A DNA stretch of 54,362 nucleotides from the NCBI GenBank assembly GCA_946493765.1, contig CAMMAZ010000007.1, forward strand, positions 1-54,362, in the 5' to 3' direction. A program made the position numbers and the translations under genes. The notes beneath the pieces are model-generated. The model searched no databases. It saw nothing but the letters and a program-made list of their open reading frames with translations, and was not told where the DNA came from. The stretch is from an uncultured Clostridia bacterium. GTDB taxonomy: Bacteria; Bacillota; Clostridia; Oscillospirales; Acutalibacteraceae. This document shows, piece after piece, positions 7,190 to 15,024 of this stretch (position 1 is the stretch's first letter; the number at the start of each line of letters is the position of its first letter).

Positions 7190-8563
7190 TTAAAAGAATT
7201 TGTCTTTGACACCGATAATCAAGATCAGCAAAATGATGACCGGCAGGATATAGGCCATGTAAAATCGCAGCCCGTTTGCCATTTTGAGTCCTTTTCCGGT
7301 GTTGGCTTCCTTTAAAAAGTTTTTCCAGCCCCAACCGTAACGCGACACACAGAAAATCAGATAAATCAGTGACCCCAACGGTAAAATCAGATTGCTGACG
7401 ATAAAGTCCTCCAGATCCATGATGGTGGAACCTTCTCCAAACGGCTGGAAGCCGGAAAGCAGGTTAAAGCCCAGCACGCAGGGGAGTGACAATAAAATCA
7501 TGACGACGACATTCACCGCAATAACCTTTTTGCGGCTGCGTCCGGTCATGTCCATGCCGCAGGCGATGATGTTTTCAAACACCGCAATAACGGTTGAAAA
7601 GGCGGCAAACGCCAGAAAGAGGAAAAACAGGCTGCCCCAAACGCGACCGCCGGGCATATGATTAAAAATATTCGGCAGTGTGATGAAAATCAGATTTGGA
7701 CCGCTGTCGGGACTGACGCCGAATGCAAAGCAGGCGGGAAAGATGATCAGACCGGAAAATACCGCTACAAAAGTGTCGAGAACAGCAACACGCAGCGATT
7801 CACCGCACAGCGCGCGCTCTTTGCCGATATAGCTGCCGAAAATCGCCATTGCGCCGATTCCGAGACTCAGGGTGAAAAATGCCTGGTTCATTGCAGCGAC
7901 AATCGTTTCGCCGATTCCGATATCCGCCATGCGTTCAAAATCCGGCAGCAGATAGAATTTAAGACCCTCTGCGCTACCATCAAGCAGCATACTGTTGACC
8001 GCCAAAACCACAATCAGCAAAAGCAGCAGGATCATCATGACTTTCGTGACTTTTTCAACACCTTTTTGCACGCCGAAAGAACAAATTAAAAAGCCCGCAA
8101 TCACAACGATAATCATCCACATAGTCATAATACCGGGATTTTGCAGCATGTCGTTGAAAACGGATTCAACTTGGCTGACCTCAGTATCCACAAAAGTACC
8201 GGTTGCCGTCAGATAAAAATAATGCAGCATCCAGCCAGACACCGTTGTGTAGAACATCATCAAAAGATAGTTACCGGCCAGCGCCATGTAACCCTGCAAA
8301 TGCCATTTATGACCCGGCTTTTCCAGCACCTTCAAAGCCAGCAGCGGACTTTTGCGGCTGGCACGGCCGATGGCAAATTCCATTGTCATGATCGGCACGC
8401 CCATGACAATCAGAAAAAACAAATAGATCAAAACAAATGCGCCGCCGCCGTAACGTCCGGTAATATAGGGGAATTTCCACACGTTCCCGATACCGATTGC
8501 ACAACCGGCAGACAACAAAATAAAGCCTAGGCGAGAACCCAGTTTTTCACGCTGTTCCATCAT
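7190..8563 (-). CDS. Sodium-dependent transporter, NSS/SNF family
   Basis: 457-residue inner-membrane symporter of the neurotransmitter:sodium family. TM1 carries the GCAIGIGNVWKFPYITGRYGG region that forms the sodium and substrate sites; about 11-12 hydrophobic segments follow, including TM6 ASFxxS-like FFTLSLGIGAMAIFGSYIG. Bacterial members import amino acids such as Trp, Tyr or Leu with Na+. Start ATG 8563 has GAGGAG five bases upstream. The gene stands alone and converges on ydcF. Substrate not deducible. Confidence 0.93.
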   Translation of the reverse strand: MMEQREKLGSRLGFILLSAGCAIGIGNVWKFPYITGRYGGGAFVLIYLFFLIVMGVPIMTMEFAIGRASRKSPLLALKVLEKPGHKWHLQGYMALAGNYLLMMFYTTVSGWMLHYFYLTATGTFVDTEVSQVESVFNDMLQNPGIMTMWMIIVVIAGFLICSFGVQKGVEKVTKVMMILLLLLIVVLAVNSMLLDGSAEGLKFYLLPDFERMADIGIGETIVAAMNQAFFTLSLGIGAMAIFGSYIGKERALCGESLRVAVLDTFVAVFSGLIIFPACFAFGVSPDSGPNLIFITLPNIFNHMPGGRVWGSLFFLFLAFAAFSTVIAVFENIIACGMDMTGRSRKKVIAVNVVVMILLSLPCVLGFNLLSGFQPFGEGSTIMDLEDFIVSNLILPLGSLIYLIFCVSRYGWGWKNFLKEANTGKGLKMANGLRFYMAYILPVIILLILIIGVKDKFF

Positions 8564-8594
8564 CAAAACTCCTCACCATTCATTTCCGGCTATT

Positions 8595-8603
8595 ATCATA
8601 GCA
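8595..8603 (-). promoter_or_regulatory. Extended -10 for the NSS transporter
   Basis: TGC-TATGAT on the minus strand; no convincing -35. Confidence 0.4.
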
Positions 8604-8701
8604 TACTTTCAAAAGAAATAGAATCGGTTTTTCTTATAAAAATGTATAGCATAAATTGGTTGATTTTCATAAAAAATAAATTATTTGTTTTTTTCAGATT
8701 G

Positions 8702-8730
8702 TTGACATTCCATGATAAGCGCTATATAAT
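8702..8730 (+). promoter_or_regulatory. Consensus sigma-A promoter of the toroid operon
   Basis: TTGACA, 17-base spacer, TATAAT: perfect match to the housekeeping consensus, predicting strong expression unless repressed. Confidence 0.85.
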
Positions 8731-8772
8731 AACCTCATTCAGAATGTAGCGTGCCAAAAGGGGGTTGTTTAT

Positions 8773-9894
8773 ATGCCGGAAAACAGACTCAATCAACAGA
8801 CGCTGCAGTCCCGCCTGTTTGCGCTCAAGGCAGAGGTTGGCGAATGGCTGGACAAACGGAGGTGTTCCGATGGACCGTTTGGTCGGTTTTCCTTTTGCGA
8901 AGGTGCGATGGCGCCGTATGAACTGAACGCTTCTACCGGCGGAATAGAACTGTGGGTCATGCTGGGACTGCCGATGGACATGGAACAAAAACAGCAGGCA
9001 ACAGCGGTTTTGCAGGAGTATCAGCAGCCGGAAAACGGTTTGGTTTATGATCCGGCGTGGGAGGGGCGGTATATCGATTGCGACAGAGAGACTGCCTGCA
9101 AAACAAGCTTCTTTTTCACCATGACTGCCGCAAGCGCTTTAGAGGCATTGAAAACGACCTATCGCTATCCGATCCGGTATCTGACGGAATCGTCACCCGA
9201 TGAATTGGTTTCAAAAACAACTTTAACCAATGCAGTCGGTGGGCCTTATGGTATCGGGAACTACGGCACGCTTTTGCGCGTCAACGCAAAGCGCGGCGAT
9301 CAGTGCGCTGAGGATGCATTTTGGAAAACCTGTGATTATCTAGAGACAACGCAGGATCCGCAAACCGGTTTTTGGTCGGATACATCCATTCAACCGCCGT
9401 ATACCCGGTATATCAATTTGTGTTTTCATCTGCTGCGAACAACCTGGAACGTTGTGGGGAAGCCGTATCCGCATGCGGATAAAATGATTGATATCTGCCT
9501 TTCCTGTGCAGATGATCCGGCGTTTTACGGCTGGGAAAACGGTTTTGCCTGCAACGATCTGGATTTGGCGGTCGTGTTGTATTCCGCGTCGCAATACACA
9601 AACCACAGAGCAAATGAAGTCTCTGCTTGGGCACAACGGGCGTTGCCGCAGCTTTTGCGGGTGCAAAAGGCGGACGGCGGTTTTTCCTTTTATCATAACA
9701 AAACAATGACGGAACACTTTTTTATCCGCATGACCGATGGTTTCACAGATCGCGGAGATATGTGGGGAACTTTGATGTATATGGGCGCGATCAAAATGGC
9801 GGCACACCTCGCCTTTCCGGATATGCGGGTCCCCTGGGATTTTTGCAGGGTGCACTGTGTGCCGCAGGTCATAAAGGATGAAAAAGATGTTTAA
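8773..9894 (+). CDS. Alpha/alpha-toroid-like protein of unknown function
   Basis: 373 residues, no signal peptide or membrane segment. Repeated helical units with Gly-rich turns (STGGIELWVMLGLP, PENGLVYDP, DPQTGFWSD, KADGGFSFY, GDMWGTLMYMGAIKM) resemble prenyltransferase/squalene-oxidase repeats or related alpha6/alpha6 barrels; I do not see the DxDD of terpene cyclases. His, Asp and Cys residues are frequent (ACNDLDLAV, CDRETACKT). Start ATG 8773 with AAGGGGG upstream. Its end overlaps the acyltransferase gene by 8 bases. It could act on a glycan or lipid later acylated by its neighbour, but that is a guess. Confidence 0.6.
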   Translation: MPENRLNQQTLQSRLFALKAEVGEWLDKRRCSDGPFGRFSFCEGAMAPYELNASTGGIELWVMLGLPMDMEQKQQATAVLQEYQQPENGLVYDPAWEGRYIDCDRETACKTSFFFTMTAASALEALKTTYRYPIRYLTESSPDELVSKTTLTNAVGGPYGIGNYGTLLRVNAKRGDQCAEDAFWKTCDYLETTQDPQTGFWSDTSIQPPYTRYINLCFHLLRTTWNVVGKPYPHADKMIDICLSCADDPAFYGWENGFACNDLDLAVVLYSASQYTNHRANEVSAWAQRALPQLLRVQKADGGFSFYHNKTMTEHFFIRMTDGFTDRGDMWGTLMYMGAIKMAAHLAFPDMRVPWDFCRVHCVPQVIKDEKDV

Positions 9895-10477
9895 AAGTTT
9901 AAAAAACCGGCTGCGGTTCCATCAAAAACGAATTTGGGTGGATGCGTCGGCGAATGTTTCAAAAAAAGCAGTGCTGGATACCCATACTTATGGAAACGGC
10001 AGCATTCGGATCGGCGCCAACAGCAGGATTTTTGAATTTGCGGTACTTTCCTGTTGCGGAGGAGCTATTCAAATCGGGGAGAATTCCACCGTCAATCCGT
10101 TTTGCGTGCTTTATGGGCACGGTGGACTGCAAATTGGAAACGGTGTGCGGATCGCGGCACAGACAGTGATGATACCGGCAAACCATAAGTTTGTATCGAC
10201 AGACCGACCGATCTATCAACAGGGATTGACGAAAAAAGGAATTGTAATCGAAGACGATGTCTGGATCGGTGCAGGCTGTAAAATCTTAGATGGTGTGACG
10301 ATCGGCAAAGGCAGCGTGATCGGCGCCGGCAGCGTGGTGACAAAATCCGTCGCGCCATATTCTGTGATGGTAGGCGTGCCGGCAAAACCATTATATAACA
10401 GAAAAGACCGTTGTGAAACGACGGCCGGATCGGAGGATACGATATGCGATTCACACGGCAGCAATACATCGATTTGA
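9887..10477 (+). CDS. Hexapeptide-repeat acyltransferase
   Basis: 196 residues of left-handed beta-helix repeats: IRIGANSRI, IQIGENSTV, LQIGNGVRI, then IEDDVWIGAGCKILDGVTIGKG-type turns and a closing VMVGVPAKPLY, typical of the WbbJ/maltose O-acetyltransferase group that acetylates sugars from acetyl-CoA. NHKF around residue 100 supplies the likely catalytic His. Start ATG 9887 is preferred over ATG 9878 because AAGGA is then eight bases away. It overlaps both neighbours (8 and 34 bases), so the three genes are translated together. Confidence 0.88.
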   Translation: MFKSLKNRLRFHQKRIWVDASANVSKKAVLDTHTYGNGSIRIGANSRIFEFAVLSCCGGAIQIGENSTVNPFCVLYGHGGLQIGNGVRIAAQTVMIPANHKFVSTDRPIYQQGLTKKGIVIEDDVWIGAGCKILDGVTIGKGSVIGAGSVVTKSVAPYSVMVGVPAKPLYNRKDRCETTAGSEDTICDSHGSNTSI

Positions 10478-11565
10478 TGACTTTTCAAAAGCCGCAAAAA
10501 CAGATGTTTTCGGAACTTTTCGGACCGATGAAGCAGTTAGAGCCGGAATGGAGGGCTCAGGGCGCAACGCCCGGTGAAATGGATATGACCGATTTTTGCT
10601 GGGACTATGTGCCCACCGTTTCCTGCGGCGGTGTTTGCGGCGCTTTTGGCGGGCCAAAAGAAGTGATCGTTGAAGAAAACGAGGAATTTACCATTTCTAT
10701 CGATACCCTGGGGCGGCGTATGAAGCTGTGTAAAGCGGCGGCCACCATTCCGCTGCCGATGGACTATCCGGTCACCGATATGGATTCATGGCTGAAAATC
10801 AAACCGTTGTTCCAATACCGCCCCGACCGTGTTGATCAACAAAAGGTGATGCACGCCAAACAATTGCAGGCAGACGGTGCGCTGGTTACCGCGAATATTC
10901 CCGGCGGGTTTGACCTGCCACGCGAACTGATGGGAGAAGCAAACCTTTGTATTGCGTTTTATGAAGATCCCGAACTGATTGCGGATATATTAAACACCGC
11001 AGGAGAGACAGCTTATCGGGTGTTGGATGCAGTCAGCGATGTTGTGACCATTGATCTTTTGCATGTGCACGAAGATATGGCGGGGAAATCCGGACCGTTG
11101 ATCGGTCCGGTACAGGTGCGAGAATTCATTGCGCCGTATTATCAAAAAATCTGGAACCTTTTATCCAATAAGGGAACGCGCCTTTTTTCCCAGGACAGCG
11201 ACGGCGATATGAGCCCCGTGATCGACGCGTTTTTGGATGCGGGCATTAACATCATGTATCCGGCGGAGCCCTGCGGCGGAATGGATATTGTGGCACTGCG
11301 TCAAAAATACGGGACGCGTCTTGCCTTTAAAGGCGGCATCAATAAGCATGTTCTGCGCGGCACAAAGGAAGAGATCAAAAAAGAATTGACTTATAAAATG
11401 CAGCCGCTGATGCAGCAGGGCGGCACGGTTTTCGGACTGGATCATCGTATTCCGAACGGCACGCCGCTTGAAAATTATAAGTATTATGTGCAGCTTGGCC
11501 GCGAACTGCTCGGCAGAGAACCGATTGAAAAAGATGAAAAAGGCTGGGCAAGAATGGCGTTTTAG
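10444..11565 (+). CDS. Uroporphyrinogen decarboxylase-family protein
   Basis: 373 residues. C-terminal GGINKHVLRGTKEEI and FGLDHRIPNGTPLENYKYY match the URO-D family signature seen in MtaA/CmuA-like methyltransferases and uncharacterised UroD-like proteins; CGG near residue 277 and HVHED near 200 could bind zinc. A true HemE is unlikely because the N-terminal RQAGR-type motif of decarboxylases is absent and no haem genes are near. Start ATG 10444 with GGAGG. Last gene of the toroid/acyltransferase operon. A corrinoid or methyl-transfer role is possible but unproven. Confidence 0.8.
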   Translation: MRFTRQQYIDLMTFQKPQKQMFSELFGPMKQLEPEWRAQGATPGEMDMTDFCWDYVPTVSCGGVCGAFGGPKEVIVEENEEFTISIDTLGRRMKLCKAAATIPLPMDYPVTDMDSWLKIKPLFQYRPDRVDQQKVMHAKQLQADGALVTANIPGGFDLPRELMGEANLCIAFYEDPELIADILNTAGETAYRVLDAVSDVVTIDLLHVHEDMAGKSGPLIGPVQVREFIAPYYQKIWNLLSNKGTRLFSQDSDGDMSPVIDAFLDAGINIMYPAEPCGGMDIVALRQKYGTRLAFKGGINKHVLRGTKEEIKKELTYKMQPLMQQGGTVFGLDHRIPNGTPLENYKYYVQLGRELLGREPIEKDEKGWARMAF

Positions 11566-11628
11566 GGAAAATCGATTGAAACATTTTTATAGGTAAAATA
11601 TAATAACAAAATCAATACATGCAAAAAG

Positions 11629-11666
11629 AACAGTCTTAATATTACAAAATAAGACTGTTTTTTTTG
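11629..11666 (+). terminator. Terminator of the toroid operon
   Basis: AACAGTCTTA/TAAGACTGTT stem with an 11-base loop, running into eight T. Confidence 0.85.
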
Positions 11667-11732
11667 ACTGATTTATGCTATTATAATACCAATCATACAT
11701 AAAATGAATTTGTAAGGCAAAGGAGAGATTGG

Positions 11733-12566
11733 ATGGATTTTTTTATTGAGATTTTAAAAACAATTCTGTTTGGTATTGTCGAGGGAATCACCGAATGGCT
11801 GCCAATCAGCAGCACCGGACATATGATTTTGCTGGATGAATTTGTGAAACTCGATGTATCAGCGGATTTTTGGGATATGTTTTTAGTCGTCATTCAGCTT
11901 GGTGCGATTTTGGCGGTTGTTGTGCTGTTTTTCAAAAAGCTTTGGCCGTTTTCCTATAAAAACGGAATCCTGAAATCTGATAAAGCCACCTGGATCATGT
12001 GGTTAAAAATTTTGGTAGCTTCGGTTCCTGCCGGCGTTGTGGGCGTTTTGTTTGATGAGCAGCTCAACGCATTGTTTTATAATTATCAAACCGTTGCGAT
12101 CATGCTGATCCTATTTGGTATTTTGTTTATTATCGTGGAAAACCACAATCGCAATCAGCATCCGATGGTGCAATCCATTTCAGGCATTTCCTATCGAGCC
12201 GCACTGTTTATCGGCGTGTTCCAGCTGATTGCTGCGGCGTTTCCCGGTACTTCCCGGTCGGGAGCGACGATCGTCGCCGCTTTAATGATCGGTATTTCCA
12301 GAACCACTGCGGCGGAATTCACCTTTTTTCTTGCCATCCCCGCAATGTTCGGCGGCAGTGCGTTAAAACTTTTAAAATTCGGTTTCGATTTTTCGATGGA
12401 AGAATTGATTATCTTATTTGTCGGCATGGTAGTAGCCTTTGTTGTATCGGTGTTGGCGATCAAGTTTTTGATGGGCTATATCAAAAAACACGATTTCAAA
12501 GTATTCGGTTGGTACCGAATCGTGTTGGGCGTGTTGGTGCTGGGTTATTTTCTGCTTTCAAGGTAG
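11733..12566 (+). CDS. uppP: Undecaprenyl-diphosphatase UppP/BacA
   Basis: 277-residue polytopic membrane enzyme that dephosphorylates undecaprenyl pyrophosphate to recycle the lipid carrier for peptidoglycan and other glycans; family members give bacitracin tolerance. Both signature blocks are intact: EGITEWLPISSTGH (17-30) with its paired glutamates, and PGTSRSGATI (about 169-178). Length is standard. Start ATG 11733 follows AAGGAGAG. Single gene between two terminators. Confidence 0.97.
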   Translation: MDFFIEILKTILFGIVEGITEWLPISSTGHMILLDEFVKLDVSADFWDMFLVVIQLGAILAVVVLFFKKLWPFSYKNGILKSDKATWIMWLKILVASVPAGVVGVLFDEQLNALFYNYQTVAIMLILFGILFIIVENHNRNQHPMVQSISGISYRAALFIGVFQLIAAAFPGTSRSGATIVAALMIGISRTTAAEFTFFLAIPAMFGGSALKLLKFGFDFSMEELIILFVGMVVAFVVSVLAIKFLMGYIKKHDFKVFGWYRIVLGVLVLGYFLLSR

Positions 12567-12570
12567 CTGC

Positions 12571-12607
12571 GAAAAGCGTTGTTTGTAAAAACGACGCTTT
12601 TCTTTGT
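12571..12607 (+). terminator. uppP terminator
   Basis: GAAAAGCGT..GTTT / AAAC..ACGCTTTTC stem followed by TTTG. Confidence 0.8.
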
Positions 12608-12661
12608 TTAAATTGCACAAAATGCATTCACAAATATTGTCATCGGATGTGCAGTTAGGTG

Positions 12662-12690
12662 TTGATTTACATTTGGGGTTGTGTTAAAAT
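12662..12690 (+). promoter_or_regulatory. Promoter of the EF-G-like gene
   Basis: TTGATT, 17-base spacer, TGT-TAAAAT (extended -10). Just downstream, TCAGTA (12698-12703) and TACTGA (12713-12718) form a short inverted repeat. Confidence 0.65.
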
Positions 12691-12767
12691 CAAAATATCA
12701 GTAATTTTTTGATACTGAAACAACAACCGACAGCATATAGCTGTTTATAAAGAAAGGGTGCATCAAC

Positions 12768-14840
12768 TTGAAACAATATGATCCCAAAAACATCAAAAAT
12801 ATTGCGTTACTCGGGCATGGCTCCTGCGGCAAAACAACGCTCGCAGAAGCGATGCTTTATGTTTCCGGCGCGACCGACCGTTTGGGAAAAGTTGCAGACG
12901 GCAATACCGTGATGGATTTCGATCCGGAAGAAAAAAAGCGGAAAGTATCGGTTTATTCCTCTGTGGCTTCACTCGAATGGAAAGAGACCAAGCTGAATTT
13001 GATCGATGCACCAGGTCTTTTTGATTTTGCAACCGGCGTCAGTGAAGCGATGCGCGCCGCACGCACCGCGCTGATTGTGCTTTCTGCAAAATCCGGTTTG
13101 AATGTCGGATCGGAAAAAGCCTACAAGGCTGCCACCAAATATGGTCTCAAAAAGATTTTCTTTATCACAAAAGCAGATTCCGAACATGCGAACTGCCGTG
13201 ATGTGATTAACCATTTAAAAGAGGTCTACGGCAATGCGATTTGTCCGGTCATTATTCCGCATGCAGTCGATCACAAGGTTGAATGTTATGTAAATTTGGT
13301 GAGCGGCAAGACCTGGCGTTATGAAAACGGAAAAGCGATTGAATGTGAACGGCCGGATATGGGCGGTAAATTTGAACAGATGTATAATCTGTTGTGCGAG
13401 TCTGTGGCGACGACTTCGGAAGAATTGATGGAAAAGTTCTTCTCCGGAGAGCCTTTCACGGAAGACGAATTGTTTGAGGGTCTCAAAAACGGCGTCGCAA
13501 CAGGAGAAATTGCGCCGGTTTACTGCGGTGCAGGTCAAACCTGCGAAGGAATTGATATCCTGCTCAACGCGTTGGTGAAAATTCTGCCGAGCGCAGCTGA
13601 AATCGGTGGTGAGATCGCCGAAAAAGACGGAAAAGAAGTGGAAATTCCCTGCGATCCCAATGGACCGCTTGCAGCAGTCGTTTTCAAAACGGTCGCCGAT
13701 CCGTTTGTCGGAAAGCTATCCTATTTTAAAGTCATTTCCGGCAAAATGCAGACCAATGCCTCCGTTGTCAACAGCAGAACGGGTCAGACGGAACGTATCG
13801 GCAAGGTCATGCAGGTGTTTGGTGGCAAACAGACCGATGTGGACGCCGTCGTTGCGGGCGATATCGGCGCGGTAGCCAAATTGTCCGCTGTGAACACCGG
13901 CGACACGCTGTGTGCACCTAATAATGTGGTGAAACTAAAGGGCGTCGACTTTACTGCCCCGTCAATTTCCATGGCGGTATCACCCGCAAAAAAAGGCGAT
14001 GAAGACAAGATCGCACAGGCGATGGTGCGGATCATGGAAGAAGATCCGAGCATTACCTTTGTGCAAAATCGTGAAACCCACGAGCAGATTTTATCCGGAC
14101 TCGGCGAACAGCATATTGATGTGGTAGTCTCCAAATTGAAATCTAAATTCGGCGTAGATGTCGTGCTCACCCCGCCGAAAGTGGCATATCGCGAGACCAT
14201 TCGCAAAAAGGTCAAGGTGCAGGGACGGCATAAAAAACAATCCGGCGGTCACGGGCAATTCGGCGATGTCTGGATTGAATTTGAACCCTGTGATTCGGAT
14301 ACGCTGGTATTTGAAGAAAAGGTCTTTGGCGGCGCGGTTCCGAAAAACTTTTTCCCGGCAGTGGAAAAGGGACTTTTGGACTGTGTGAAAAAAGGCGTTT
14401 TGGCCGGTTATCCGGTTGTTGGTCTGAAAGCGACGCTGGTGGATGGTTCCTATCACCCGGTAGATTCCTCCGAAATGTCCTTTAAAATGGCGGCAGCTAT
14501 TGCGTTCAAAAACGGTTTACCGCAGGCGTCCCCTGTGCTGCTTGAGCCGGTCGGCACACTAAAGGCTGTTGTGCCGGACGACGATATGGGCGATATTATC
14601 GGCGACATCAATAAACGGCGGGGCAGGGTGCTTGGCATGAATCCGGGGGAAGACCGTTATCAGGAGATTTTAGCGGAAGTTCCGATGGCGGAAATGAGTG
14701 ACTTTGCAACCACTTTGCGTTCTGTCACACAAGGCAGAGGCAGCTTTACCTTTACATTTGAACGGTATGAGGAAGCGCCTCCCGCAGTTGCCAATAAAGT
14801 CATTGAAGAAGCCAAAGCAGCGGGCAATGTTGAGTCATAA
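12768..14840 (+). CDS. Elongation factor G paralogue (FusA-like GTPase)
   Basis: 690 residues with the five-domain order of EF-G. The G1 loop is GHGSCGKTTL, G3 is DAPG instead of DTPG, G4 is TKAD instead of NKxD, and the switch-I RGITI block is replaced by KRKVSVYSS. These changes mark it as one of the EF-G-like paralogues, not the main translocase, which normally sits in the str operon with rpsL/rpsG. The C-terminal domains IV-V (GHGQFGDVWIEFEP, DDDMGDIIGDINKRRGRVLGM) are well kept. Start TTG 12768 with AAAGGGTG upstream. Possible roles are ribosome recycling or stress translation. Confidence 0.88.
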   Translation: MKQYDPKNIKNIALLGHGSCGKTTLAEAMLYVSGATDRLGKVADGNTVMDFDPEEKKRKVSVYSSVASLEWKETKLNLIDAPGLFDFATGVSEAMRAARTALIVLSAKSGLNVGSEKAYKAATKYGLKKIFFITKADSEHANCRDVINHLKEVYGNAICPVIIPHAVDHKVECYVNLVSGKTWRYENGKAIECERPDMGGKFEQMYNLLCESVATTSEELMEKFFSGEPFTEDELFEGLKNGVATGEIAPVYCGAGQTCEGIDILLNALVKILPSAAEIGGEIAEKDGKEVEIPCDPNGPLAAVVFKTVADPFVGKLSYFKVISGKMQTNASVVNSRTGQTERIGKVMQVFGGKQTDVDAVVAGDIGAVAKLSAVNTGDTLCAPNNVVKLKGVDFTAPSISMAVSPAKKGDEDKIAQAMVRIMEEDPSITFVQNRETHEQILSGLGEQHIDVVVSKLKSKFGVDVVLTPPKVAYRETIRKKVKVQGRHKKQSGGHGQFGDVWIEFEPCDSDTLVFEEKVFGGAVPKNFFPAVEKGLLDCVKKGVLAGYPVVGLKATLVDGSYHPVDSSEMSFKMAAAIAFKNGLPQASPVLLEPVGTLKAVVPDDDMGDIIGDINKRRGRVLGMNPGEDRYQEILAEVPMAEMSDFATTLRSVTQGRGSFTFTFERYEEAPPAVANKVIEEAKAAGNVES

Positions 14841-14864
14841 GACCGGATTTTTCGGCCTGATTGA

Positions 14865-14892
14865 CACAAATTGTCATTGTGCACAATTTGTG
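14865..14892. repeat. Nested palindromes upstream of the surface protein gene
   Basis: CACAAATTGT (14865-14874) and ACAATTTGTG (14883-14892) are perfect 10-bp arms. A second perfect palindrome, ATTGTGCACAAT (14877-14888), is nested in it. No T tract follows. It may be an operator or an mRNA 3' end stabiliser for the EF-G-like transcript. Confidence 0.55.
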
Positions 14893-14932
14893 AATAAACT
14901 TTTTGGCAAGATGAATGAAAATGAAATTGCTA

Positions 14933-14961
14933 TTGATTTAAGTCAAAGAATGTTATATAAT
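14933..14961 (+). promoter_or_regulatory. Promoter of the surface protein gene
   Basis: TTGATT, 17-base spacer, TATAAT at 14956-14961. Confidence 0.7.
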
Positions 14962-15024
14962 TAATATGTCTAAAAGGCGTTTTGTCTGTTTATGCAACAC
15001 AAAACATTTAAAGGAGGATTTGAT

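Noticed and set aside
10444-11565. True haem-pathway HemE
   Set aside because: Decarboxylase N-terminal signature absent and no haem genes near; the C-terminal pattern fits UroD-like methyltransferase-type proteins.
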